From the NCBI GenBank assembly GCA_021811865.1, contig JAKAQB010000055.1:1-23933 (forward strand): a DNA stretch of 23,933 bases. The letters are read 5' to 3'. The DNA comes from Actinomycetes bacterium. Its GTDB lineage: Bacteria > Actinomycetota > Acidimicrobiia > Acidimicrobiales > Palsa-688. The notes under the pieces are model-generated. The model made no database searches. It saw only the letters and a list, made by a program, of their open reading frames with translations, and was not told the origin of the DNA. Positions within the stretch are counted from its first letter, which is position 1, and each line of letters begins with the position of its first letter. Shown here one piece after another: positions 1 to 7,685 of this stretch. The position numbers were made by a program, and so were the translations under genes.

Positions 1-336
1 CTCGGCTCCCCACCCCCTCTACACGACGACGTCCGTCTCGTCCGCGACAGGGAGACGGCAGAGCGCGTCGCCGGGACGATGGCGGAACACGCCGCCATCG
101 TCCTCAGGGGGAACGGTGCGGTCGTCGCTGCCGAGTCACTGGAGCGGGCGGTCGTGCTGACGTGGTACCTCGAGGACGCCGCCCGGGTCGAGCTCGCGCT
201 GAGGTCGGCCGGCATCGCCGACGGGGGCCTCACGCCGGAGCAGGCACGCTCCCGCGCGACCTGGAGCGGCCGCATCGGCGAGCGGATGTGGGAGTACCTC
301 ACAGCCGGAGATCCCGAGACTGCGGCGCAGGGATGA
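1..336 (+). CDS. Class II aldolase/adducin family protein, C-terminal part (5' truncated)
   Basis: The reading frame is open from base 1 and closes with TGA, so about 111 C-terminal residues of a longer gene (family members are usually 210-260 aa) are present. The segment HAAIVLRGNGAVV followed by a helix with AVVLTWYLEDAARVEL is the typical end of the fold, where a metal-binding His lies in a motif of the H-x-x-x-L-R-G-N/H-G type. Family members are Zn-dependent aldolases such as fuculose-phosphate aldolase, but some decarboxylate aromatic diacids, for example 3,4-dihydroxyphthalate decarboxylase. The LRGNG and YLEDAARVEL wording, and the aromatic-acid genes that follow, make a decarboxylase plausible, but that is inference. 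The gene ends 79 bp before the thiolase, which has its own promoter. Confidence 0.8.
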   Translation, partial: LGSPPPLHDDVRLVRDRETAERVAGTMAEHAAIVLRGNGAVVAAESLERAVVLTWYLEDAARVELALRSAGIADGGLTPEQARSRATWSGRIGERMWEYLTAGDPETAAQG

Positions 337-353
337 ACCGCCCGGGTGCGTTC

Positions 354-415
354 TTGACAGGACGTTTCGGGCGGCCATACCGTGCCGCCGTGGGTCACTG
401 CCGAGGTGGCTACTG
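354..415 (+). promoter_or_regulatory. Promoter and 5' leader of the thiolase gene
   Basis: TTGACA (354-359) and TACCGT (378-383, fitting the actinobacterial TAnnnT -10) are separated by 18 bp and lie 32 nt before the ATG. The same layout, with identical spacings and a similar 32-nt leader ending in CTACTG, precedes the SDR gene at 3553. A degenerate copy of the CTAC-N4-GTAG repeat (CTGC-CGAG-GTGG, 398-409) sits after the expected transcription start. GAGG near 403-406 may serve as ribosome-binding site. Confidence 0.65.
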
Positions 416-1612
416 ATGCCGGTGCGGGCGGGCAGAGTCCACGTCGTCGATGCGCTCCGGACGCCCATCGGCAAGGCCCGCGGCGTCCTGAGTTCGGTGC
501 GTCCCGACGACCTTGCTGCCACCGTGCTGCGGGCCGTCGTGGCCCGGAACCCCGCCCTCCCGCCCGAGGCGATCGAGGACGTCGCCTTCGGCAACGTCAA
601 CCAGGCCGGTGAGGACAACCGCAACGTAGGCCGGATGGCCGTGCTCCTGGCGGGACTGCCGATCACCACGGCGGGCGTGACGGTGAACCGGCTCTGCGGT
701 TCGAGTCTCGACGCCTTTCTCCACGCCTACAGGTCGATCGCCCTCGGCGAGGCGGAGGTGGCGGTCGCCGGTGGTGTCGAGTCGATGAGCCGGTCACCGT
801 TCGTCATCGCCCGGCCGGATCGGGCACTGCCTCGGGTCCTCGACATGGTCGACACGACGATCGGGTGGCGGTTCACGAACCCGGACATGCCAGAGGAGTG
901 GACCGTCTCGATGGGCGAGACGGCCGAGCGCCTGGCCGAGCAGTACGGCATCGCGCGGGAGCGCCAGGACCTCTTCGCGCTGGCGAGCCACGAGCGAGCC
1001 GTCGAAGCGAGGTCGAAGGGTGGCTTCGACAACGAGATCGTGCCCGTCGCCGTCGGGGGCGACAGCGTCCTTCACGACGAGGGGCCCCGCGCCTCGACCT
1101 CGCTCGCGGCGCTCGCCGCTCTCCGCCCGGCCTTCCGCCCGGGCGGGTCCGTCACGGCGGGCAACTCCTCCTCCATCAACGACGGGGCCTCCGCCACCCT
1201 GCTCGTGTCCGACGAGGCGCTCGAGCGCTACGGCCTGACCTCGATGGCGACGGTCCTAGGGGGAGCCGTGGCAGGGGTGCGGCCCGACATCATGGGGATC
1301 GGACCGGTTCCGGCCACGGGCAAGCTTCTCGACCGCCTCGACTGGTCGGTGCAGGACCTTGCGGCTGTCGAGCTCAACGAGGCGTTCGCCGCTCAGAGCC
1401 TCGCCGTTCTGGCGGAGTGGGGAGTCCCCGACGACTGGACGCCGCTCAACGCCAACGGCGGTGCCATCGCCCTCGGGCACCCGCTCGGCTGCAGCGGCGT
1501 CCGGCTCATCGCCACGCTGGTCCACCGGCTTCACGCCCGCGGCGGCGGCCGCGGACTCGCGACGATGTGCATCGGTGTCGGGCAGGGGATCGCCGTTGCC
1601 CTCGAGGCCTGA
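416..1612 (+). CDS. Thiolase family protein (acetyl-CoA/3-ketoacyl-CoA acyltransferase)
   Basis: This 398-aa protein has the normal length of a degradative thiolase and every catalytic element. The acylated Cys94 lies in NRLCGSSLDAF, NEAFAAQ starts at 321, His355 is in GHPLGCSG, and the proton-shuttling Cys385 is in MCIGVGQG. GGVESMSRSPF (120-129) is also typical. The reaction is CoA-dependent cleavage, or the reverse condensation, of a 3-ketoacyl-CoA, normally the last step of beta-oxidation-like or beta-ketoadipate pathways. The N-terminus resembles PcaF/FadA proteins, but sequence alone does not fix chain length. The ATG is chosen because it follows a promoter and leader shared with the SDR at 3553. 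A CocE-like hydrolase follows after 96 bp. Confidence 0.93.
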   Translation: MPVRAGRVHVVDALRTPIGKARGVLSSVRPDDLAATVLRAVVARNPALPPEAIEDVAFGNVNQAGEDNRNVGRMAVLLAGLPITTAGVTVNRLCGSSLDAFLHAYRSIALGEAEVAVAGGVESMSRSPFVIARPDRALPRVLDMVDTTIGWRFTNPDMPEEWTVSMGETAERLAEQYGIARERQDLFALASHERAVEARSKGGFDNEIVPVAVGGDSVLHDEGPRASTSLAALAALRPAFRPGGSVTAGNSSSINDGASATLLVSDEALERYGLTSMATVLGGAVAGVRPDIMGIGPVPATGKLLDRLDWSVQDLAAVELNEAFAAQSLAVLAEWGVPDDWTPLNANGGAIALGHPLGCSGVRLIATLVHRLHARGGGRGLATMCIGVGQGIAVALEA

Positions 1613-1634
1613 GCTCCCGCCGGCGGTGCCTGGC

Positions 1635-1652
1635 GGAAGGGCGCGCCCTTCC
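1635..1652. terminator. Perfect 18-bp palindrome between thiolase and hydrolase genes
   Basis: GGAAGGGCGCGCCCTTCC can fold as a 7-bp stem with a CGCG loop, 23 bp after the thiolase stop. No T-run follows on either strand, so it is at best a weak or factor-assisted terminator. It could also be a binding site. Confidence 0.3.
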
Positions 1653-1708
1653 CCGGACACCCTGCGGGCTCCTCGTCGACGCCCGCCCGCACCCTCCTGG
1701 TCGCAGCG

Positions 1709-3484
1709 GTGAGCATGTTCGGCCCAGACTGGTCCACCTCTCCCCGGGAGTACGAGGTGACAGTCGAGCGGGACGTGACTGTCCCGGGCAGCGACGGGGT
1801 GGAGCTTGTCGGTGACCTCTTTCGGCCGACGACCGACCAGCCCGTGCCGGTCATCGCAGGTTTCCACCCGTACAACAACGAGTTCCAGACCGCCCCGATC
1901 ACCCCTGAGGGCTTCAGCCTCCAGAGGGGATGGATGGAGTCGGGCGATCCCCACTTCTTCGCCCGCCGCGGCTACGCCCATCTCGTCGCCAACGTCCGCG
2001 GCACGGGGAAGTCGGGTGGCACCTACCAGGCGATGGGCCCGAAGGAGTCGCTCGACGTGGCAGCGGCCATCGAGTGGCTGGCGCGCCAGCCGTTCTCGAG
2101 CGGAGCTGTCGGGCTGTTCGGGATCTCCTACTTCTCGTGGCTGCACCTGCAGACGGCGATGCACCATCCGCCGGCGCTGAAGGCGGTCTTCGCCCCGTTC
2201 GGGGCGACGGACTTCTACCGCGACTTCCTCTATCACGGTGGCATCCTCTCCTACCGGTTCCTCCTCGGGTGGAAGGACAAGCTGGACGGCGTCCGCTACG
2301 ACAGTTGGCACCGCCAGCGCCTCGGCGCCGACGGCTTCGAGCAGGCGATCTCACAGGCCCTCGCCGACGAGGAGATCGCTGCCGTCCCGGAGCTCGTCTC
2401 CTGCCTGCGGACGCCCACCGGCGCCGACGCCCTCGTCGCCGACGTCGTCCTCGCCTCACTCGACGGTCAGTTCTGGCAGGAGCGGAGCGTGGACTACTCC
2501 CGGACCTCCGTCCCCGTCTACCTCGGGGCCTGCTGGGGGCTCGATGGCCTCCATCTCCCTGCAGCCTTCAGGAGCTATCTCGCGTGGAGCGGTCCGGCAC
2601 GCCTGATGGTCGGCCCCGACGTCTACCTCGATCGACCGCTCTACCAGCTGCAGCACGAGGCCGTGCGCTTCTTCGACCAGTATCTGAAGGGGAACGACAC
2701 CGGGCGGTCGAAGGATCCGCCCATCGAGCTGTTCGTCTCGAGAACCGGAAGGTGGAAGAGGACGACCGCCTGGCCGCTCCCCGAGACCCGGTTCACGCCG
2801 TTCCATCTCCATGCGGCAGGGTTGCTGAGCGAACGCGAGCCGGCACCGGCTCCGTCACAGGCGGCCTACGAGGACTCCCCCTTTCTCCACGGTGAGCTCC
2901 GCTTCTCGACACCCACGCTCGTCGAGGAGACCGAGCTCGTCGGACCGGCGGTGCTCAACCTGTACTGCTCGAGCAGCGACGACGATGCTCTCGTGTTCGC
3001 CTCGTTACACGCCGTCGGCGGAGACGGGGTCGCCCGGGAGCTGGCGCGCAGCTGGCTGCGCGCCTCCCAGCGGGAGAAGGATCCCTCCTCGCCGCCATAC
3101 GCCCCCCGCCAACTGCACGAGCGCCGCCAGCCGCTCGCGAGGGACCAGGTTGTCCTTCTCGAGATCGGCTTCAGCGGGATGGCGGTCAGGTTGCGGCCGG
3201 GCGAGCGTCTCATGCTCCGCCTCACGAGCTCCGACGACGAGCCGCCGCCGGACCCGCTTCGCGCCACCGGATGCGGTCATGTGAGCCGCCAGCGGGCCTC
3301 GGTGGTGACGGTCCACCACGACGCGAGGTACCCCTCCTCGCTCGTCCTCCCCGTCACGGAGGGCAACCTGCTCGGGACCTTCCTCTCGGGAGGCGTGCTG
3401 CCCGGAAGGACGGGGCCCATCCCGACGGCGAAGATCAAGCGGCTGAAGACGGCTGCCGCGCCGGACGGCACCTCGACGAGCTGA
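1709..3484 (+). CDS. CocE/NonD family hydrolase (X-Pro dipeptidyl-peptidase S15-like)
   Basis: This 591-aa protein has the length and domain order of CocE/NonD hydrolases: an alpha/beta-hydrolase domain (about 15-330) with an inserted helical cap, then a C-terminal jelly-roll (about 355-560). The nucleophile is Ser140 in GLFGISYFSW, and NVRGTGKSGG (95-104) matches the oxyanion segment. Asp279 in WGLDGLH fits the acid position. The catalytic His is normally in a GPW-x-H-type motif before the FFDxxLKG helix, but here the segment reads VGPDVYLD (301-308) with no His, so the triad looks incomplete. The family hydrolyses esters and amides, including cocaine; no substrate is suggested here. The start may be GTG 1709 or ATG 1715; neither has a strong ribosome-binding site. 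Confidence 0.88.
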   Translation: MSMFGPDWSTSPREYEVTVERDVTVPGSDGVELVGDLFRPTTDQPVPVIAGFHPYNNEFQTAPITPEGFSLQRGWMESGDPHFFARRGYAHLVANVRGTGKSGGTYQAMGPKESLDVAAAIEWLARQPFSSGAVGLFGISYFSWLHLQTAMHHPPALKAVFAPFGATDFYRDFLYHGGILSYRFLLGWKDKLDGVRYDSWHRQRLGADGFEQAISQALADEEIAAVPELVSCLRTPTGADALVADVVLASLDGQFWQERSVDYSRTSVPVYLGACWGLDGLHLPAAFRSYLAWSGPARLMVGPDVYLDRPLYQLQHEAVRFFDQYLKGNDTGRSKDPPIELFVSRTGRWKRTTAWPLPETRFTPFHLHAAGLLSEREPAPAPSQAAYEDSPFLHGELRFSTPTLVEETELVGPAVLNLYCSSSDDDALVFASLHAVGGDGVARELARSWLRASQREKDPSSPPYAPRQLHERRQPLARDQVVLLEIGFSGMAVRLRPGERLMLRLTSSDDEPPPDPLRATGCGHVSRQRASVVTVHHDARYPSSLVLPVTEGNLLGTFLSGGVLPGRTGPIPTAKIKRLKTAAAPDGTSTS

Positions 3485-3490
3485 GCAGCC

Positions 3491-3552
3491 TTGACACCCT
3501 CGCCAGCCCCCGCTTACCGTTCCCACGTGGGTACCTACCGGAGTAACTACTG
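3491..3552 (+). promoter_or_regulatory. Promoter and leader of the SDR-ligase operon with CTAC-N4-GTAA operator-like site
   Basis: TTGACA (3491-3496), an 18-bp spacer and TACCGT (3515-3520) are followed by exactly 32 nt before ATG 3553, the same geometry as before the thiolase. In the leader, CTAC-CGGA-GTAA (3535-3546) lies just after the expected start of transcription and overlaps the GGAG ribosome-binding site, a good position for a repressor roadblock. It opens the operon 3553-8204. Confidence 0.7.
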
Positions 3553-4323
3553 ATGAGCAGCCAAGCAGGCAGACCGGTGGTGCTCGTCACCGGAGCATCC
3601 CGCGGCATCGGGCGGAGCGCCGCCCTCACTTTCGCCCGCCACGGCCTCGACGTCGCGCTCAATTTCTCGAGGAGCGAGCCGGAGGCCCAGACGGTGGCGA
3701 AGGAGGTTGCCGCGCTCGGCGGGCGGGCCGAGCTCTACCGGGCCGACGTGGCCGATGACCGCGCCGTCCGGGCCATGCTCGAGAGGATCGGCTCCGACTT
3801 CGGCAGGCTCGACGTCCTGATCGACAACGCCGGCACAACGATCGACACCCCGCCATCGGACCTCGAAGGCCTGGACCTCGACGCGTGGGACCGCGTCTTC
3901 GCCGTGAACGTCCGAGGTCTGTTCTCGGTCGCCCGGGCGTGCGTGCCGTGGCTGCGTGCATCTCCGGTCGCCTCGATCGTCACGACCTGCAGCGTCGCCG
4001 GCCTGCGTCCGGGTCCCCAACCCCTTCCCTACGCCGCCAGCAAGGCGGCCGTGGCGAACCTCACCCACACGCTTGCGGGTGCCCTGGCGCCGGAGATCCG
4101 CGTGAACGGCGTGGCGCCCGGCTGGATGGTCGGCGAGTGGATGGAGCACCAGCTCGGGGAGCACTACGACCGCCTGATAGAGCGGCGGGCGAGGATGACC
4201 CCCCTGAAGCGGGTGGCCACCCCCGACGACGTTGCCGAGGCGATGGTGCCGCTCGCACTCTCGAACCGATTCGTGACCGGCCAGATCCTCGTCGTTGACG
4301 GCGGCTTCACTTCGGTCACCTGA
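3553..4323 (+). CDS. SDR family NAD(P)-dependent oxidoreductase (FabG-like)
   Basis: This 256-aa classical short-chain dehydrogenase/reductase has the cofactor motif TGASRGIG (13-20), DNAG (91-94), Asn119, and the catalytic Ser147, Tyr160 and Lys164 (YAASK). The stretch after beta-2 (LNFSR, ending in Arg40) lacks the Asp that selects NAD and resembles NADP-using FabG-type enzymes. It probably interconverts a hydroxy and a keto group, perhaps on an acyl-CoA made by the downstream ligase and crotonase. It is the first gene of the operon; the aryl-AMP ligase starts 53 bp later. The start follows a clear promoter and a GGAG site. Confidence 0.92.
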   Translation: MSSQAGRPVVLVTGASRGIGRSAALTFARHGLDVALNFSRSEPEAQTVAKEVAALGGRAELYRADVADDRAVRAMLERIGSDFGRLDVLIDNAGTTIDTPPSDLEGLDLDAWDRVFAVNVRGLFSVARACVPWLRASPVASIVTTCSVAGLRPGPQPLPYAASKAAVANLTHTLAGALAPEIRVNGVAPGWMVGEWMEHQLGEHYDRLIERRARMTPLKRVATPDDVAEAMVPLALSNRFVTGQILVVDGGFTSVT

Positions 4324-4376
4324 TCGCACCGCCACCGTCCCGGCTCTCACGCCCGGGCTGCCATCACGAAGGAGGC

Positions 4377-6029
4377 ATGTTGCTCGAAGGAGTCACACCC
4401 TTTCCGGCCACCGACGCACAGCGCTTCGTCGAGAAGGGGTACTGGGAGGAGCGCCCGCTGATCGACGGGTTCCGTGAGGTGTTCAGCCGGAACGCCGAGC
4501 GGGTCGCTCTCGTCGACGACCACGAGCAGGTGACCTACCGAGAGCTCGACGAGCGTTCCAGCCTGCTGGCGCGCCACCTGCTCGATCTCGGCTTCCAGCC
4601 CCTCGACCGGATCGTGGTCCAGCTGCCGAACACGGTCATGTTCGCCTACCTGTACTTCGCGATGCAGAAGATCGGCGCCATCCCGATCCTGGCCCTCCCC
4701 GTGCACCGTCGCCGCGAGGTGAGCCAGTTCGTGGAGATCGCCGGGGCGAGGGCGTGCGCTGTCCCCGCCTTTGCCCGGGGCTTCGACTTCCGCCAGATGG
4801 TCCGAGAGCTCATGGGCGCCCATGAGAGCCTCGAGCTCTGCCTGGTCCAGGGCGCAGATCCTGACGAGGGCGCAGACGGCTTCATCTCGCTCGAGTCGCT
4901 GCTCGTGGGCGAGCCGAGGACGCCGGAGTCGGCGCTCGACGAGGTGGTCATCGACCCCTACGACCCGGCCGTCTTCCTCCTCTCGGGCGGCACGACGGGG
5001 ATCCCGAAGCTGATCCCGCGCAGCCACAACGACTACCTCTACAACTCCAAGCTGGCCGGGTCCGTCACCGACATCCGTGACGGCGACGTGCTGCTGCTCG
5101 TGCTGCCGATCGAGCACAACCTGCCGCTCGCCTGTCCGGGGATGCAGGGCTTCCTCCTCAAAGGGGCGACCGCGGTCCTCTCGACCTCGACCCGGCCCGA
5201 GGACGTCTTCCGGCTCGTCGAGACCCACCGGGCCACCCACATCCACGTCGTGCCTGCGCTGCTCATCCGTTGGATCAACGACCCGGCGGTTGCCGCGTAC
5301 GACCTCTCCTCGATCCGCGTCATCCAGTCGGGCGGTCAGCGCCTCCAGCCCGAGACTCGCCACAAGGCGGAGTCGCTGCTCCCCAATCTGTTCATCCAGG
5401 AGAACTTCGGCATGGCGGAGGGTCTCATCATGTTCGTCCGCTCCGACGACCCCGAGGTCGTCCGACGGGAGACCTGCGGCCGGCCGATCTGTCCCGACGA
5501 CGAGGTCCTGCTCGTCGACGAGGACGGCGCCGTCGTGCCCGAGGGCGAGGTCGGGGAGCTCCTCGTCCGGGGCCCCTGCACCCTGCGGGGCTACTTCCGG
5601 GCGCCGGAGTACAACCAGAGGGCCTTCACGCCGGACGGCTTCTACCGTTCCGGCGACCTGCTGAGGCTGCATCCGTCGGGCAACTACGTCGTCGAGGGTC
5701 GGCGGAAGGACCTCATCAACCGGGGCGGCGAGAAGATCAGCGCCGAAGAGGTCGAGAACCTGATTCTCGCCCACCCGAGCGTGCTGAACGTCGCCTGCGT
5801 CCCCTGGCCCGACGAGCTCCTCGGAGAACGCATGTGCGCCTGCGCCGTGCTGAAGCCCGGAGCGAGGCTCTCCCTGGAGGAGCTTGTGTCGTTCCTCACG
5901 GACTTCGAGATCGCGAAGTTCAAGCTGCCCGAGCGTCTCGAGATCATGGCCTCGCTCCCCCTTTCGGGGTTCGGGAAGGTCTCGAAGAAGGACCTCGCCG
6001 CCTCCCTCGCGAGGAGGCCCGGTGGCTGA
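4377..6029 (+). CDS. Aryl-acid AMP ligase (2,3-dihydroxybenzoate/salicylate-AMP ligase-like)
   Basis: This 550-aa ANL-superfamily enzyme resembles EntE/DhbE from end to end. It has SGGTTGIPK (203-211), NFGMAEGL (343-350), YRSGDL (423-428), the hinge GRRKDLINRGGEKIS (441-455) and catalytic Lys534. In the acid pocket, EHNLPLACPG supplies His247, Asn248 and Cys253. From memory of DhbE structural work, Asn binds the 2-hydroxyl group, and Cys replaces Ser in salicylate-selective enzymes. It should adenylate a hydroxylated aromatic acid and pass it to CoA or a carrier. No NRPS or carrier protein is nearby, and the neighbours are SDR, crotonase and thiolase genes, so a degradative role like that of SdgA in salicylate catabolism fits better than siderophore synthesis. 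AAGGAGG lies only about one base before the ATG, so TTG 4380 is a possible alternative start. Confidence 0.88.
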   Translation: MLLEGVTPFPATDAQRFVEKGYWEERPLIDGFREVFSRNAERVALVDDHEQVTYRELDERSSLLARHLLDLGFQPLDRIVVQLPNTVMFAYLYFAMQKIGAIPILALPVHRRREVSQFVEIAGARACAVPAFARGFDFRQMVRELMGAHESLELCLVQGADPDEGADGFISLESLLVGEPRTPESALDEVVIDPYDPAVFLLSGGTTGIPKLIPRSHNDYLYNSKLAGSVTDIRDGDVLLLVLPIEHNLPLACPGMQGFLLKGATAVLSTSTRPEDVFRLVETHRATHIHVVPALLIRWINDPAVAAYDLSSIRVIQSGGQRLQPETRHKAESLLPNLFIQENFGMAEGLIMFVRSDDPEVVRRETCGRPICPDDEVLLVDEDGAVVPEGEVGELLVRGPCTLRGYFRAPEYNQRAFTPDGFYRSGDLLRLHPSGNYVVEGRRKDLINRGGEKISAEEVENLILAHPSVLNVACVPWPDELLGERMCACAVLKPGARLSLEELVSFLTDFEIAKFKLPERLEIMASLPLSGFGKVSKKDLAASLARRPGG

Positions 6030-6795
6030 GGCGGGAGCGACCCGCAGGATCACGGTCGAACGCCACAGCGGCTTCGCCGTCGTCGTCCTCGACGATCCGG
6101 GGCGTCGCAACGCGCTCTCGCTCGAGATGTCGTCCGATCTCACCGAGGCGGTGTCGGCGCTCGAGGAGTCGGGCGAGGTGTGCGCCTTCATCGTCACCGG
6201 AGCGCCGCCGGCGTTCTGCGCCGGCGCCGATCTCGGACAGCTCGGCTCGGCCGACGAGGACCGTCTCCGCGCGATCTATGCGGGCTTCGAGCGGGTCGTG
6301 CGCTCGCCGCTGCTGACCGTCGCCGCTGTGAACGGGGCGGCGGTCGGGGCCGGCATCAATCTGGCGCTCGCCTGCGACGTGCGGCTCGCCGCCGAGAGCG
6401 CCCGCTTCGACACCCGCTTTCTCGCCCTCGGCCTGCATCCCGGTGGCGGCCACAGCTGGATGCTCGAGCGCGCCCTCACCTATCCGGGAGCCGTGGCCAT
6501 GCTGTTCGGGGGCGAGGCGATCCCGGGCGCGGAGGCCGAGCGGATCGGGCTGGCGCACCGCTGCGTCCCAGACGACGAGCTGCTCGAGACGGCCGAGGCG
6601 TTCGTCGCCACCGCCGCGGCGGCACCGCGCGAACTGGTGGCGCGCATGAAGGCCACCCTCTCCCTCGCCCGCCGGTCCTCCTACGACGAGGCCCTCGGGC
6701 ACGAGGTGACCGAGCAGCTCTGGTCAACCGGCCAGCCGGCCTTCGCCGAACGGCTGGCCATGCTTCGCTCCAGAATCTCGTCGTCAGGTCGCTGA
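6022..6795 (+). CDS. Enoyl-CoA hydratase/isomerase (crotonase) family protein
   Basis: The crotonase fold is clear over 257 aa: APPAFCAGADLG (61-72) and VNGAAVGAG (103-111) form the oxyanion hole, and LGLHPGGGH (136-144) follows. Both glutamates of classical enoyl-CoA hydratase appear replaced, by Asn113 (GINLALACD) and Phe133 (DTRFLALG). This points to another crotonase activity such as isomerase, hydrolase, dehalogenase or C-C bond cleavage, or to a divergent hydratase using another acid/base such as His139 or His144. The open frame extends back to 5884, but GTG 6022 is preferred because GAGGAGG lies four bases upstream and the reading then overlaps the ligase by only 8 bp, consistent with translational coupling. 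Its stop overlaps the next ATG (TGATG). Confidence 0.87.
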   Translation: MAEAGATRRITVERHSGFAVVVLDDPGRRNALSLEMSSDLTEAVSALEESGEVCAFIVTGAPPAFCAGADLGQLGSADEDRLRAIYAGFERVVRSPLLTVAAVNGAAVGAGINLALACDVRLAAESARFDTRFLALGLHPGGGHSWMLERALTYPGAVAMLFGGEAIPGAEAERIGLAHRCVPDDELLETAEAFVATAAAAPRELVARMKATLSLARRSSYDEALGHEVTEQLWSTGQPAFAERLAMLRSRISSSGR

Positions 6796-7004
6796 TGCCC
6801 ATCTCCTACCTGTCCATCGTGAACGAGATCACAGCACCCCTCCCGCCCATGCCGGTCGCCCGACTCGGCCCTCCACCGCTCGTCCCGCTGGCCGTCCCGC
6901 TCGAGGAGGCGACGGTCCTCATCGCGAGCAGCGCCGGCGTGCATCTGCGCTCTGATCCGCCCTTCGCATCCGTCGACGACCTCAGCTGCCGGCGTCTCGC
7001 ATAG
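6795..7004 (+). pseudogene. N-terminal part of GrdB/PrdB-like gene, cut by an in-frame TAG
   Basis: ATG 6795 overlaps the crotonase stop and opens a 69-codon frame whose protein (MPISYLSIVNEIT..., SSAGVHLRSDPPF, SCRRLA) looks like the start of glycine/betaine/D-proline reductase component B-family proteins, where an AGVHLRSDPPF-like segment is followed by a short SYR-type motif. The frame ends at TAG 7002-7004, then continues in the same frame without another stop as DVDPSEVRPSHPS and joins the ORF at 7071. The two pieces therefore form one 295-codon gene interrupted by a single amber codon at position 70. Nonsense mutation, assembly error or amber readthrough are all possible. Confidence 0.75.
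7002..7004 (+). other. In-frame amber (TAG) codon inside the GrdB/PrdB-like gene
   Basis: This is the only stop between ATG 6795 and TGA 7680. Flanking codons on both sides read as family-like protein in the same frame, so no frameshift is needed. TAG is rare as a terminator in this window: among the intact genes only the GNAT gene at 11256 uses it. Confidence 0.8.
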
Positions 7005-7070
7005 GACGTCGATCCCTCGGAAGTCCGGCCGTCTCACCCGAGCCCGATCCGCCGTCCCGGCCGTCAGGAC

Positions 7071-7682
7071 GTGAACGTCGTGCATCCCTACCAGCGCCTC
7101 GCTGAGCTCGCCGAGCAGAAGGTGATCGGGAGCCCGAGCCCTTTCCACCTCTCCATGCTCGGGGCGATCAAGCAGTTGACCCGGATCGTCACCGAACTCG
7201 GTCCCGCCGTCGTCTCGGCGGCCGGCGCCGCGGGCGCCGACCTCGTCCTCGTGGTGCCGCTCTGTCCTGCCTGCCACCAGGCGATGGGATTGCTCGCCCG
7301 CGTCGTCGAGCGAGGCGGCGTTCCGACGGTCTCGGTCACCGGCGCGCGGGACGTGACCGAGATGGTCCGGCCTCCCCGGGCTGCGTACCTCGACTACCCG
7401 CTCGGCTACAGCCTCGGGAGGCCGGGAGACGCCGCCGAGCAGCGGGTGATCGTGAGAGACGTGCTCGAGCTCGCCGAGGCGGACCTGCAGCCCGGCGCGA
7501 TCGTTGACCTCGACCACGCCTGGCCGGACCCTGGTTGGGAGGGGCAGGTTCTCGACCGTTACCGGAAGGAGGCCGACACGGTGCGCAGCCAACGGGAGAA
7601 GGAGTTCGGCCCCGACGGTCGCCATCTCGCGCTCGAGGAGGTGGCCGCTGTGGAGCAGATGGCCGCCGACGGGCTGCTCTGA
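7071..7682 (+). CDS. GrdB/PrdB-like reductase-family protein, C-terminal part (Cys in place of Sec)
   Basis: This 203-aa ORF (GTG start) is the larger part of a glycine/sarcosine/betaine/D-proline reductase component B-like protein. DVNVVHPYQRL, VIGSPSPFHLSMLG, VPLCPACHQAMGLLAR, TGARDVTEMV and DYPLGYSLGRPGD follow the family order. In anaerobic relatives the site at CPAC carries selenocysteine; here both positions are Cys (residues 65 and 68 of this ORF, about 157 and 160 of the joined gene). The family acts reductively on substrates through thiol/selenol chemistry. Aerobic actinobacterial Cys versions have no role I can name. Translation of this half alone would need reinitiation at GTG 7071, where I see no ribosome-binding site. 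The next gene starts 3 bp after its TGA, so operon membership is clear. Confidence 0.78.
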   Translation: MNVVHPYQRLAELAEQKVIGSPSPFHLSMLGAIKQLTRIVTELGPAVVSAAGAAGADLVLVVPLCPACHQAMGLLARVVERGGVPTVSVTGARDVTEMVRPPRAAYLDYPLGYSLGRPGDAAEQRVIVRDVLELAEADLQPGAIVDLDHAWPDPGWEGQVLDRYRKEADTVRSQREKEFGPDGRHLALEEVAAVEQMAADGLL

Positions 7683-7685
7683 GCC

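Noticed and set aside
4377..6029. Siderophore (enterobactin/bacillibactin-like) biosynthesis cluster
   Set aside because: The ligase family fits, but no NRPS, isochorismatase, carrier protein or iron transporter is present, and the neighbours are degradative acyl-CoA enzymes.
4347..6197. 616-codon minus-strand open frame opposite the first aryl-AMP ligase
   Set aside because: It mirrors the ligase and crotonase codons, is rich in Glu/Val/Arg/Asp dipeptide repeats typical of GC-rich antisense frames, and has no recognisable motif.
7002..7004. Pyrrolysine as the established explanation of the amber codon
   Set aside because: No pyl genes are visible, the codon is not at a catalytic position, and another gene here (GNAT, 11256) ends with TAG; it remains only a hypothesis to test.
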